From the NCBI GenBank assembly GCA_963706905.1, contig CAVPNY010000004.1, forward strand, positions 1-59,679: a stretch of DNA of 59,679 nt. Direction: 5' to 3'. The notes under the pieces are model-generated. The model did not search any database, was not told the DNA's origin, and saw nothing but the letters and a program-made list of their open reading frames with translations. Position numbers and translations under genes: made by a program. Below are positions 34,168 through 41,933 of the stretch, in pieces; positions within the stretch are counted from its first letter, which is position 1, and each line of letters begins with the position of its first letter. The stretch is from CAVPNY01 sp963706905. GTDB taxonomy: Bacteria > Chloroflexota > Anaerolineae > Anaerolineales > UBA4823.

Positions 34168-34731
34168 GTGTCTACCCGAACTACGTTTGAAAGCGAACGC
34201 CTGATCTTGCGCCCGTTCGGGCCAGTCGATGCGCCAGCTCTGCAAGCGCTGCTCAACCACCCCGAGCTGGCCGGGCGGCGCGGCCTGCCGTGGGGGTTTA
34301 ACGAAGAAGCGCCTCTCTCCCTGGGCCAGGTGGAACAAATTCTTGGCAAGTGGGGGGAAGGAGAGGAAGGGATGCACCTGGCGGTAGTTCAGCGTGAGAG
34401 CCAGGAATTGATCGGCCATGCTGAGGTGGATTGGGGCTGGGACCCGCACGCCTCCTCGCTATGGCTGCTGATCGCACCGGCTCACCAGCGCCAGGGATTC
34501 GGCTCAGAGGCCCTGCGCCTGCTGCTGGACTATGTCTTCGAGTACACCCCGGCTCATAACGTCACACTGTGGGCGGCTGATTGGAACCAGGCGGGGCTGG
34601 CATTTGCCCGCAAACACGGTTTCCAGGAGAGCGGACGCTTTCGGCGGGACAGCTTTCACCGCGGGGTGTATGTGGATGGGGTGGTATTCGATATGTTGCG
34701 CCCAGAATGGATAGCCAAAAAGGAGGGCTGA
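34168..34731 (+). CDS. GNAT-family acetyltransferase (RimJ/RimL-like), first of two
   Basis: 187 residues. Opens with TTFESERLILRPFGPVDAPAL, the typical RimJ/L-type start, and contains the acetyl-CoA loop LIAPAHQRQGFGSEALRLLLDY (Q/RxxGxG/A). Near the end WNQAGLAFARKHGFQESGR is the usual GNAT core strand-helix. Acceptor unknown. The start is GTG 34168. A second, related GNAT gene starts three bases after its stop. Confidence 0.85.
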   Translation: MSTRTTFESERLILRPFGPVDAPALQALLNHPELAGRRGLPWGFNEEAPLSLGQVEQILGKWGEGEEGMHLAVVQRESQELIGHAEVDWGWDPHASSLWLLIAPAHQRQGFGSEALRLLLDYVFEYTPAHNVTLWAADWNQAGLAFARKHGFQESGRFRRDSFHRGVYVDGVVFDMLRPEWIAKKEG

Positions 34732-34734
34732 GGC

Positions 34735-35304
34735 ATGCCGCTGGAAGGTGAGACCGTAATCCTGCGCGAAGAACGTCCGGAGGATATGCCCTTCCTGGTC
34801 GGACTGCGCAATGATCTGGAGACGCAGGCGTGGAGCAAGACCCTGCCGCCCGATTATACGGAAGCGATGTATCTCAAGCGCTTTGAAAGCCGCGAGTTCT
34901 CATTCGATCGCAGCGACGGGCGCTTCATCATGGTCCACAAGGAAAGCGGGGAACTGGCCGGCACGATCAGCTACAGCGGGTTGCGCCCGCGCTGGTCGTG
35001 CTCCTTCGGCATCATGGTGGCGAAGAAGTATTGGGGCGGCGGCGTGGCTTATGACGCCCAGGAAGTGCTGCTCAAGTTCCTGTTTGAGGAGCTGGGGCTG
35101 CGCGTGGCCCGTCTGTTCACGCACAGCGGCAACCCACGCGCGGTGCGGCTGGCGGAGAAATCCGGCTTCCGGGTCTCGATGCGCGAACGGCAGGCGGTCT
35201 TCAAGAACGGGGATCTGTTCGACAACCTGATGATGGATTTGCTGCGCGAAGAATACTATGCCCACCACCCGGAGTTGGTTGATCATTTACCGGCTTTGGT
35301 TTAA
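34735..35304 (+). CDS. GNAT-family acetyltransferase, second of two
   Basis: 189 residues. Starts with PLEGETVILREERPEDMPFLVGLRND and carries GIMVAKKYWGGGVAYDAQEVLLKF in the acetyl-CoA-binding position, then HSGNPRAVRLAEKSGFRVSMRER. Related to but clearly diverged from the gene upstream. Co-transcribed with it (3-bp gap). Acceptor unknown. Confidence 0.85.
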   Translation: MPLEGETVILREERPEDMPFLVGLRNDLETQAWSKTLPPDYTEAMYLKRFESREFSFDRSDGRFIMVHKESGELAGTISYSGLRPRWSCSFGIMVAKKYWGGGVAYDAQEVLLKFLFEELGLRVARLFTHSGNPRAVRLAEKSGFRVSMRERQAVFKNGDLFDNLMMDLLREEYYAHHPELVDHLPALV

Positions 35305-35367
35305 CAGATCAGGATGATGAATGATCCGGCGCCGCGGACGGCGCCGGGAGCGAAAAGAGGAACAGAT

Positions 35368-36432
35368 ATGCGATTAGGAATCATTGGCCTGCCGCAGTCC
35401 GGCAAGACCACAGTGTTCAACGCTCTGACACGAGGCGACCTACCGATCACTACCAGCGGCGGGCGCTTTGAGGTGCACACCGCGGTGGTGGACGTGCCTG
35501 ATGTGCGCGTAGAACGCCTCTCCGAGCTGTTCAAGCCGGAGAAGACGATCCATGCCAAAGTCACTTATGCCGATATCGCCGGACTGGAGGGCGGGGCGGG
35601 GGCGATCTCTGGCGCGCTGCTCAACCAGCTCACCCAGATGGACGGGCTGCTGCACGTGGTGCGCTGCTTCGAGAACGCCAGCGTGCCGCACCCGGCGGGA
35701 AGCGTTGAGGCGAAGCGAGACATCGCTGCCATGGACGGCGAGCTGCTGATCAATGACCTGATCGCGGTGGAGCGCAAGCTGGAGCGGCTGGCAGAGGAGC
35801 GCAAGAAAGGCGGCGGGCGGGACAAAGTCACCATCGAACGGGAGCTGACCCTGTTCGAACGTATGCAAGCCCATCTGTCGGAAGAAAAGCCGCTGCGCGA
35901 CTTCGAGTTCAGCGCTGAGGATGACCGGACGCTGTCCGGCTATGGGCTGCTGACGCGCAAACCGCTGCTGATTTTGCTCAACCTGGGGGACGGGCAGCAT
36001 GCGCCGACGATTGATTACCCTCACCAGCACAGCGCCAGCGTTCCCCTGCAGGGCAAGCTGGAGATGGAGATCGTCCAGCTACCGCCGGATGAAGCGCAAG
36101 CGTTTCTGGATGATTATGGGATCAGTGAGCCGGGGCTGAGCAAGGTGATCCGGCTGTCGTATGACCTGCTGGGGCTGCTCTCGTTCTTCACCGTCGGGGA
36201 AGACGAGGTGCGCGCCTGGACAATCGCCAGGGGCGCCAACGCGCATGAGGCCGCAGGCGCGATCCACAGCGACCTGCAGAAAGGCTTTATCCGCGCGGAG
36301 GTGATCCCGTGGGATGAGCTGCTGGCACTAGGCGGCCTGAGCGAGGCACGCGCCAAAGGCAAGCTGCGCCTGGAGGGTAAGGACTACATCCTGCAAGATG
36401 GGGAGATCATGCACGTGCGTTTCCATGTATAA
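35368..36432 (+). CDS. ychF: YchF/Obg-like P-loop ATPase
   Basis: 354 residues. YchF proteins are TRAFAC-class P-loop NTPases of the Obg family that prefer ATP and associate with ribosomes. Seen: MRLGIIGLPQSGKTTVFNALT (Walker A), YADIAGL, the long helical hairpin (ERKLERLAEERKKG), a TGS-like C-terminal domain with SFFTVGEDEVRAWTIARG and GFIRAEVI. The G4 motif reads NLGDG rather than the usual NxxE. ATG 35368 is preceded by AGAGGA at the right distance. An upstream in-frame ATG at 35314 adds a Pro/Ala-rich, non-family extension. Confidence 0.88.
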   Translation: MRLGIIGLPQSGKTTVFNALTRGDLPITTSGGRFEVHTAVVDVPDVRVERLSELFKPEKTIHAKVTYADIAGLEGGAGAISGALLNQLTQMDGLLHVVRCFENASVPHPAGSVEAKRDIAAMDGELLINDLIAVERKLERLAEERKKGGGRDKVTIERELTLFERMQAHLSEEKPLRDFEFSAEDDRTLSGYGLLTRKPLLILLNLGDGQHAPTIDYPHQHSASVPLQGKLEMEIVQLPPDEAQAFLDDYGISEPGLSKVIRLSYDLLGLLSFFTVGEDEVRAWTIARGANAHEAAGAIHSDLQKGFIRAEVIPWDELLALGGLSEARAKGKLRLEGKDYILQDGEIMHVRFHV

Positions 36433-36575
36433 CCGACATATTCGATTACAATACCCCATTAACCTATCCGGGAATTCAGGAGGGTGGGGTGTCGTGCGCA
36501 AGCCTCACCTTGACACGACACGCTGTCTTGCCTGACTTTGGATAGATGATAAATTTCTCCCTACAAGAGGCAGCA

Positions 36576-38363
36576 ATGACTGATACGTACACCCTTTCCC
36601 GCTGGAGTTTGGCCGACCTGTACCCATCTTATGACGGCGAAGCGATGAAGACGGCTTTTGCTGAGATTGAAAACCTGGTGGCCGAGTTCGAAACCAAGAG
36701 ATCGGCATTGACCGCAGAGATCTCCCCCGATGACTTTATGGCGATCGTGCGCCAGTTCGAGACGGCCACCCGCCTGGCCAGCCGCGTAAACGGCTTTGCG
36801 GCGCTGTGGTTCACTGAAGATACCCAGAACCAGGCCGCCCAGAACTTCCTGGCGCGCGTCGAGCAGTTCATGGCAGTTATGCAGAACCGGACGCTATTTT
36901 TCAGCTTATGGTGGAAAGACCTGGACGAGGCGAATGCCAGCCGCTTGATGGACGGAGCCGGGGATTATCGCTACTGGCTGGAGCAGATGCGCGCCTTCAA
37001 GCCGCACACCCTGACTGAGCCGGAAGAGAAGATTGTCAATATCAAGGACACCACCGGAGTCAACGCCTTCAAAACCCTGTACGACACGATCACCAACCGC
37101 TATGTCTTCAAGCTCACCGTCGACGGTGAGGAGAAGGAGCTAACGCGCGGTGAGCTGTCGGTCTACGTCAGGCATCACGACCCAGCCTTGCGGGCGGCTG
37201 CCTACCAGGAGCTGTATCGAGTGTATGCTCAAGACAGCACCATCCTGGGGATGATGTACCAGAACCTGGTACGCGATTGGCGCAACGAGCAGATCGACCT
37301 GCGCCATTATACGCAGCCGATCTCAGCCCGCAACCTAGCGAATGACATCCCTGATGAGGTGATTGATACGCTGCTGAAGGTGAGCCAGCAGAATGCGGGC
37401 GTCTTTCAACGCTTCTTCCAGCTCAAGGCGCGTTGGCTGGGCGTGGAGCGCCTGCGGCGTTTTGACATCTACGCCCCGGTGGTCAAGGCCGATAAGACTT
37501 ATGCCTTTGATACGGCGGCCGAGCTGGTGTTCGACTCCTTCGAGCAGTTCGACCCGCGCCTGGCGGGACTGGCGCAGCGCGTCTTCGCCGAAAAACACCT
37601 GGACAGCGAGGTGCGTAAGGGCAAGCAAGGCGGGGCCTTCTGCTATTCGATCAATCCTGACCTGACCCCCTGGGTGCAGGTCAATTACCAGGGCCACCCG
37701 GATGATGTCGCCACACTGGCCCATGAGCTAGGGCATGCCATCCATTCGATGCTGGCCGAGAAGCACACCGTCTTCACCTGGCACGCCTGCCTGCCGCTGG
37801 CCGAGACCGCCTCCACCTTCGGTGAGATGATGCTGATCGACCGCCTGCTGGAGCAGGAGACCGACGAGGACGTACGCCGTGACCTGCTCTTCCGCCAGGT
37901 CGATGACGCTTATGCCACGATCATGCGCCAGATATACTTCGCCCTGTTTGAGCGCACCGCCCACCAGATGACCCGGGAAGGCGCATCGGTCGACGAGCTG
38001 GCGGAGGCCTACCTGGATAACCTGCGCCAGCACTTCGGCGAAGCGGTCGAGCTGAGCGATGAGTTCCGTTGGGAATGGGTGTCGATCCCCCATATTTACC
38101 ACGTGCCGTTCTACGTATACGCCTATGCCTTCGGGCAGCTGCTGGTGTTTGCACTCTACCAACAGTTCAAAGCGGAAGGCGAGGCCTTTAAGCCGCGCTA
38201 TATCAAGATTCTCTCGGCGGGCGGCTCGAATGCCCCGGCGCGCATCCTGGACGAGGCTGGAATCGACATCCGCAAGGCGGAATTCTGGCAGGGCGGCTTC
38301 GATGTGATCCGCGATTTAGTCGCCCAACTGGAAGCCCTGCCGGTTAAGGTGCTCCAGGTATAA
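36576..38363 (+). CDS. pepF: M3-family oligoendopeptidase F
   Basis: 595 residues. PepF-type zinc peptidases cleave short peptides in the cytoplasm. Seen: WSLADLYPSYDGEAMKTAF (family N-terminus), a long helical middle, and the zinc site LAHELGHAIHSMLAEKH (HExxH) with downstream TASTFGEMMLID giving the third ligand. ATG 36576 has AGAGG seven bases upstream, while the upstream ATG at 36546 adds ten unlikely residues. A degraded 83-bp copy of its 3' end lies 0.9 kb downstream, beyond parA. Confidence 0.92.
   Translation: MTDTYTLSRWSLADLYPSYDGEAMKTAFAEIENLVAEFETKRSALTAEISPDDFMAIVRQFETATRLASRVNGFAALWFTEDTQNQAAQNFLARVEQFMAVMQNRTLFFSLWWKDLDEANASRLMDGAGDYRYWLEQMRAFKPHTLTEPEEKIVNIKDTTGVNAFKTLYDTITNRYVFKLTVDGEEKELTRGELSVYVRHHDPALRAAAYQELYRVYAQDSTILGMMYQNLVRDWRNEQIDLRHYTQPISARNLANDIPDEVIDTLLKVSQQNAGVFQRFFQLKARWLGVERLRRFDIYAPVVKADKTYAFDTAAELVFDSFEQFDPRLAGLAQRVFAEKHLDSEVRKGKQGGAFCYSINPDLTPWVQVNYQGHPDDVATLAHELGHAIHSMLAEKHTVFTWHACLPLAETASTFGEMMLIDRLLEQETDEDVRRDLLFRQVDDAYATIMRQIYFALFERTAHQMTREGASVDELAEAYLDNLRQHFGEAVELSDEFRWEWVSIPHIYHVPFYVYAYAFGQLLVFALYQQFKAEGEAFKPRYIKILSAGGSNAPARILDEAGIDIRKAEFWQGGFDVIRDLVAQLEALPVKVLQV
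38271..38353 (+). repeat. Direct repeat A: 3' end of pepF
   Basis: This 83-bp part of pepF is repeated at 39189-39271 with 8 mismatches, five of them synonymous in the pepF frame. Confidence 0.85.
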
Positions 38364-38392
38364 CTGAGGAATGCGAAAACGGCGCGAATAGA

Positions 38393-38407
38393 TATACTCT
38401 AATCAGC
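38393..38407 (+). promoter_or_regulatory. Leaderless-type promoter of parA (-10 box)
   Basis: TATACT at 38393-38398 is followed by nine bases and ATG 38408. No ribosome-binding site is visible. Confidence 0.45.
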
Positions 38408-39184
38408 ATGAAAACCCTGGCGATAGCAAATCAGAAGGGCGGCGTTGGCAAAACGGCAACGGCCCACAACCTGGGCTCAATCCTGGCAGGGGAAGGCCTG
38501 AGAGTCTTGTTGGTTGATACCGACCCACAAGCGAGCCTGACCCAGGCCTGCGGCGTGCGTGACGCCGGCGATCACAGCCTGGCCGAGGTGCTGGGCGGTG
38601 CGACTCCAGGACGCTTACCCATGGCGGAGGCGATCATTGACCTGGACGGCGGGCTTAGCCTGGCGCCGGCTGATATTTCCCTGGCTGCAACCGAGCTGGG
38701 GCTGAATTCACGGCTCGCCGGGCGTGAAAAGGTGCTCAAGAAAGCCTTGAACAGCGTGGCGGGCGGTTATGACCTGGTCCTGATCGATTGCCACCCTTCC
38801 CTTGGCTGGCTGGCGGTAAACGTCCTGGTTGCAGCGGATGCGGTTCTTATCCCGACTCAAGCCGAGGAGGTTGCATTGCGTGGGTTGCGCTCCTTCCTGG
38901 ACACGATTGACGCAATCCGAGAAGAGCAAAACGAAACTCTGGAAATCCTGGGTATTTTGATCACGTTCTACGATGCCAGGCTCCTGCACCACAAGCGGGC
39001 GGTGGAAACCATGCGAGAGGCTGGCCTGCCCGTTCTGGACGTGATGATCGGGCGATCCGTGAGAGTTGCAGAGGCGGCCGGTTCTGGTCAGAGCGTGGTG
39101 AGTTATAAGCCCGGGAACCCTCAGGCGGCAAACTATAAACAACTAGCTGAGTTTGTAAATCAATGGCGGCTGCAAGTTAAATAA
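38408..39184 (+). CDS. parA: ParA/Soj-family chromosome partitioning ATPase
   Basis: 258 residues. Deviant Walker A ANQKGGVGKTATAHNLG, then LLVDTDPQASLTQACGV, and LVLIDCHPSLGWLAVNVLVAADAVLIPTQAEEVALRGL, the standard ParA/MinD order. ParA with ParB moves parS-bearing origins. No parB is adjacent, but two parS-like sites lie 4.6 kb away at 43.06-43.16 kb. The gene is flanked by two copies of the pepF 3' end (38271-38353 and 39189-39271), so it may have been inserted in, or replaced, a second pepF copy. Its promoter looks leaderless. Confidence 0.9.
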   Translation: MKTLAIANQKGGVGKTATAHNLGSILAGEGLRVLLVDTDPQASLTQACGVRDAGDHSLAEVLGGATPGRLPMAEAIIDLDGGLSLAPADISLAATELGLNSRLAGREKVLKKALNSVAGGYDLVLIDCHPSLGWLAVNVLVAADAVLIPTQAEEVALRGLRSFLDTIDAIREEQNETLEILGILITFYDARLLHHKRAVETMREAGLPVLDVMIGRSVRVAEAAGSGQSVVSYKPGNPQAANYKQLAEFVNQWRLQVK

Positions 39185-39188
39185 AGAC

Positions 39189-39271
39189 CGCAAAGCCGGA
39201 TTCTGGCTGGGCGGCTTCGATGTGATCCGCGATTTAATCGCCCAACTGGAGGCCTTGCCGGTCAAGGTGCT
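39189..39271 (+). pseudogene. Direct repeat B: relic of a pepF 3' end
   Basis: About 90% identical to 38271-38353. In frame it reads AGFWLGGFDVIRDLIAQLEALPVKV, the PepF C-terminus. It starts four bases after the parA stop and ends six bases before the ssb stop codon on the other strand. Confidence 0.8.
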
Positions 39272-39276
39272 GCGGG

Positions 39277-39657
39277 CTATTCGTCTTCGGGGATGACTTC
39301 TTCGGGGACGACGACTTCCTCTTCCTCCGGCTTGCGGTCGAGCATGAGCATCTGATGGGCGACCACCTTTGTGTAATAACGCGGCTCGCCTTCCTGCTCG
39401 TAGCGATCGGTCCGCAGGCGACCTTCGATGAAGGTCAGGCGACCCTTGCTCAGGTATTCCTGGCAAATCTCGCCCAGGCGGCCCCAGGCTTCTATGTTGA
39501 ACCAATCGGTGGCTTCGCGCAGCTCACCCTGGCTGCTTTTCCAGCGACGGTCAACCGCCAGGCTGAAATGGCAGACCTTGCTGCCATTTGGCGTGAAGCG
39601 GGTTTCTGGGTCTTTACCGAGACGGCCAATCAATTGGACACGGTTGAGTGCAGGCAT
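39277..39657 (-). CDS. ssb: Single-stranded DNA-binding protein
   Basis: 126 residues. An OB-fold with NRVQLIGRLGKDPETRFTPNG, FSLAVDRRW, TDWFNIEAWGRLGEICQEYLSKG and VEGRLRTDRYEQEG-like blocks, as in bacterial SSB. The tail is short and acidic (EEEEVVVPEEVIPEDE) but lacks the usual terminal DDIPF-like tip that binds partner proteins. The stop lies six bases from the pepF relic, so the tip may have been lost in that rearrangement. This may be a second, short SSB paralogue. Ribosome-binding site GGAGG precedes the start. Confidence 0.92.
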   Translation of the reverse strand: MPALNRVQLIGRLGKDPETRFTPNGSKVCHFSLAVDRRWKSSQGELREATDWFNIEAWGRLGEICQEYLSKGRLTFIEGRLRTDRYEQEGEPRYYTKVVAHQMLMLDRKPEEEEVVVPEEVIPEDE

Positions 39658-39704
39658 ACCTTCCTCCGTGGTTAAAATCTAGGACAAACTTCACTGATGA
39701 TTTA

Positions 39705-39732
39705 AGTTTAGCCCAGGATGGAGGAAAGTCAA
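39705..39732 (-). promoter_or_regulatory. Promoter of ssb
   Basis: On the minus strand TTGACT (39727-39732), 16 bp, TAAACT (39705-39710). The insertion sequence begins 15 bp upstream of this -35 box. Confidence 0.6.
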
Positions 39733-39756
39733 GCGATTGGCTTATCAGGGTGTATG

Positions 39757-40758
39757 TCAATTTGGGGGCGAGTTATAGGCAGCTGTCCAGCGCTCATCAA
39801 ATCTCTTGCACATAACAGCACCCCGAAAAGGCAAGAGGCGTTCAGCGCCCGTTCTGCTCCAACGCATACCCGCTTTGGTAAAGCGGTCTTTGAAACGCTT
39901 GCCACCGCTCTCGACCATACCACTGCCAATCACCCAACCATCCGTTCTCATCTCCAAATAATCCATCCGGTGCTTATGATGGTCAAAGTAACCAGCCTGC
40001 TGCAGCAAATTTTCTCGTTCAGCAGGCTTTTCTTCCGCCAGCTGGGTGATGGTAAGTGCAATTTCACCGGCATGGCCTTGAAAAAGCGGTGTTTCCTGTT
40101 GTTTGAACCAACCCGCAGCTTGCGGCGTACCTTCTCCAAAGGCTAGCTTAGCTGCCAGGCCTAAGTGTTCGGTGGCATGATACCAGTCAACCACTTGGCG
40201 AGCATCATAGAGATAATCGGCCACTAAATTCCAAATCCAGGCCGCTCCGTCTGCCACAACCTGAGTATCTGCCGCTGCATGCCAGTGCCGCCGTTTGGCC
40301 TCGGCCCACAGTTTACGCCCAAAAGGCTCGGGGCCTCCCAGGTGACTGACATAGCTGGTATCGCTCGCATGCCCAATTTCGATGGTTTCTTTGGTTTCTG
40401 GGTCAAGAGCGTAAGTCCACTCAACCTCGAAGAAACAGCCACACTTCAATTCTTTCCACTCTTCGCCGCGAATGTAGATCATGCTCCCGTCCATTGAAGC
40501 TCCCAGACGTTGGTCCGACTTTCCCCTGACCTGCCCGGGTACCAGTTGCTCGATCGTTGCATTGGCTTGCTCGGCTTCCTTTTCTTCCACCTTCTTCAGT
40601 GCTTCTCCCCACTCCTGTGTCAGTCGCCATACACTGTTTTCCGATATTTCGATCTGGGCTAGCTCTTGAAGAGCTTCGGTCGCTTCGGCATAACTCAATT
40701 TCGCACTGTACTTGATCGCTTTTTGTGCCACCCCTTCGCTCCAGTGCTTGTCGTGCAA
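39757..40758 (-). CDS. ISKra4-like transposase, catalytic C-terminal part (orfB)
   Basis: 333 residues from a TTG at 40758. The reading frame is open further upstream and includes FFPLDRQLRLHDKHWSEGV, which in single-frame ISKra4 transposases follows the zinc-ribbon region. DDE-type core: GASMDGSMIY (first Asp), VVADGAAWIWNLV (second Asp), and the C-terminal GSGMVESGGKRFKDR (Glu). It is in the +1 frame relative to orfA. The product is probably made as an orfA-orfB fusion by frameshifting at TTTTTCCCCC, or the split is a one-base error. Confidence 0.85.
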   Translation of the reverse strand: MHDKHWSEGVAQKAIKYSAKLSYAEATEALQELAQIEISENSVWRLTQEWGEALKKVEEKEAEQANATIEQLVPGQVRGKSDQRLGASMDGSMIYIRGEEWKELKCGCFFEVEWTYALDPETKETIEIGHASDTSYVSHLGGPEPFGRKLWAEAKRRHWHAAADTQVVADGAAWIWNLVADYLYDARQVVDWYHATEHLGLAAKLAFGEGTPQAAGWFKQQETPLFQGHAGEIALTITQLAEEKPAERENLLQQAGYFDHHKHRMDYLEMRTDGWVIGSGMVESGGKRFKDRFTKAGMRWSRTGAERLLPFRGAVMCKRFDERWTAAYNSPPN

Positions 40759-40768
40759 GCGCAGTTGC

Positions 40769-41119
40769 CTATCCAGGGGGAAAAATACTCTCCTTACACT
40801 CCGGACAGTAGTAATAGCCTCGCTCTACCTGCAATGCGCCTGCCCGGCTCTCCACTTGTGTGCTTTTCTCACCTTTATAGCGCATCTCCTTCCCACACTG
40901 GGTACATTTAGGCCCTGGTGCGGGCGTTCGTTCACTCTGCTCTTCCACTGCAATTTGGGCCAGTTCTTGCCCCAATTCCTTGCGTAGTTTCAAGGCGATT
41001 TCTTCGATTTGCTTCAAGTCCGGCTGGGGATGATTTGCCTCCCAGGCTAAATATTCATCAATGATCTGATCCGCTTTCGCTCGCAATCGAGCGCGTTTCT
41101 CTTCGTTGCTCTTTTCCAT
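40769..41119 (-). CDS. ISKra4-like transposase, N-terminal part (orfA)
   Basis: 116 residues starting MEKSNEEKRARL at 41119, with GGAGG upstream. Contains a helical region and a zinc ribbon (KCTQCGKEM...YYYCPECKE). It ends IFPPG at a C5 tract. With one C fewer the frame would run on as IFPLDRQL into the catalytic part. Confidence 0.85.
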   Translation of the reverse strand: MEKSNEEKRARLRAKADQIIDEYLAWEANHPQPDLKQIEEIALKLRKELGQELAQIAVEEQSERTPAPGPKCTQCGKEMRYKGEKSTQVESRAGALQVERGYYYCPECKESIFPPG

Positions 41120-41197
41120 GGCTACCTCCGCTGGGCGATAGCCTGATTTTACTTCCCCTTGCCCCAGAACTGACATGCACCCGCTTATCAGCGGAGG

Positions 41198-41226
41198 TTG
41201 CATCCTCCGCTGATCGCTGGTATGCT
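41198..41226 (+). promoter_or_regulatory. Leaderless-type promoter of the deoxynucleoside kinase
   Basis: TTGCAT (41198-41203), 17 bp, TATGCT (41221-41226), then six bases to ATG 41233. The -35 box forms the loop of the inverted repeat ATCAGCGGAGG/CCTCCGCTGAT (41188-41215). Confidence 0.6.
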
Positions 41227-41232
41227 TAACGC

Positions 41233-41883
41233 ATGTACATCGCCATCGAAGGCGTGATCGGGGTAGGCAAGACCACACTGGCACGGCTGCTGCAGCCCGC
41301 CTTTGAGTTTGCCCTGCTGCTGGAGGTTTTTGAGGAGAACCCATTCCTGTCGGACTTCTATGCTGACCGGGCACGCTACGCCTTCCAGACGCAGATCTTC
41401 TTTCTGCTGAGCCGTTACTACCAGCAACGCCGGGCAGCACCCCAAATCCTGGCGGAGGGGAGAAACCTGATCTCGGATTACACCTTCGAGAAGGACGCTT
41501 TATTTGCACGCATCAACCTGGGCGGCGACGAGCTGGAGATGTACTACAAGGTACACCAGGCGCTGGCGGAGAAGATTCCGCCACCCGATCTGATCGTCTA
41601 CCTGCGCGCCAGTCCGGATGTGCTCATGCAGCGCATCGCGTTCCGGGATCGCCCATACGAGCGCAACATGGAGCACGTCTATATCGAGCAATTGCATGAC
41701 GCCTACGAAGACTTCTTTGGCGATAGCCACCAGGGTAGCCCGGTGCTGACCATCGACACCAGCTACTTAGATTTTGTGCGCAACGCCGAGCACCTGCAGG
41801 TGGTCGAAGACCGGCTGCGCCTGGCACTCAAGCTGCCACCTTACCAGCAGGCCTTTTCCCTGGAGCCGCAAACGGGTGATTGA
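41233..41883 (+). CDS. Deoxynucleoside kinase
   Basis: 216 residues. Phosphorylates a deoxynucleoside for nucleotide salvage. Seen: MYIAIEGVIGVGKTTLARLL (Walker A), FEENPFLSDFYAD, LISDYTFEKDALFA, LIVYLRASPDVLMQRIAFRDRPYERNM (LID with arginines) and YIEQLHDAYEDFF. These match the dGK/dAK/dCK-type family. The preferred base is not certain from sequence alone. Start ATG 41233 lies six bases after a -10 box. Confidence 0.88.
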   Translation: MYIAIEGVIGVGKTTLARLLQPAFEFALLLEVFEENPFLSDFYADRARYAFQTQIFFLLSRYYQQRRAAPQILAEGRNLISDYTFEKDALFARINLGGDELEMYYKVHQALAEKIPPPDLIVYLRASPDVLMQRIAFRDRPYERNMEHVYIEQLHDAYEDFFGDSHQGSPVLTIDTSYLDFVRNAEHLQVVEDRLRLALKLPPYQQAFSLEPQTGD

Positions 41884-41933
41884 GATAGGTCACACCCAAT
41901 CTGTGATGACACAATCTTCCGAAAGGGGACAAT

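Larger units (their letters stand above)
39740..41190. mobile_element. ISKra4-like insertion sequence with 8-bp target duplication
   Basis: The element proper is 39748-41182 (1435 bp). The ends are imperfect 25-bp inverted repeats: left starts GGGTGTATGTCAATT at 39748 and right (read inward) GGGTGCATGTCAGTT at 41182. GCTTATCA is repeated directly outside both ends (39740-39747 and 41183-41190), showing a target duplication. It carries two transposase frames on the minus strand. It lies between the divergent ssb and deoxynucleoside kinase promoters and leaves both intact. The target sits beside an 11-bp-stem hairpin (41188-41215). Confidence 0.9.
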
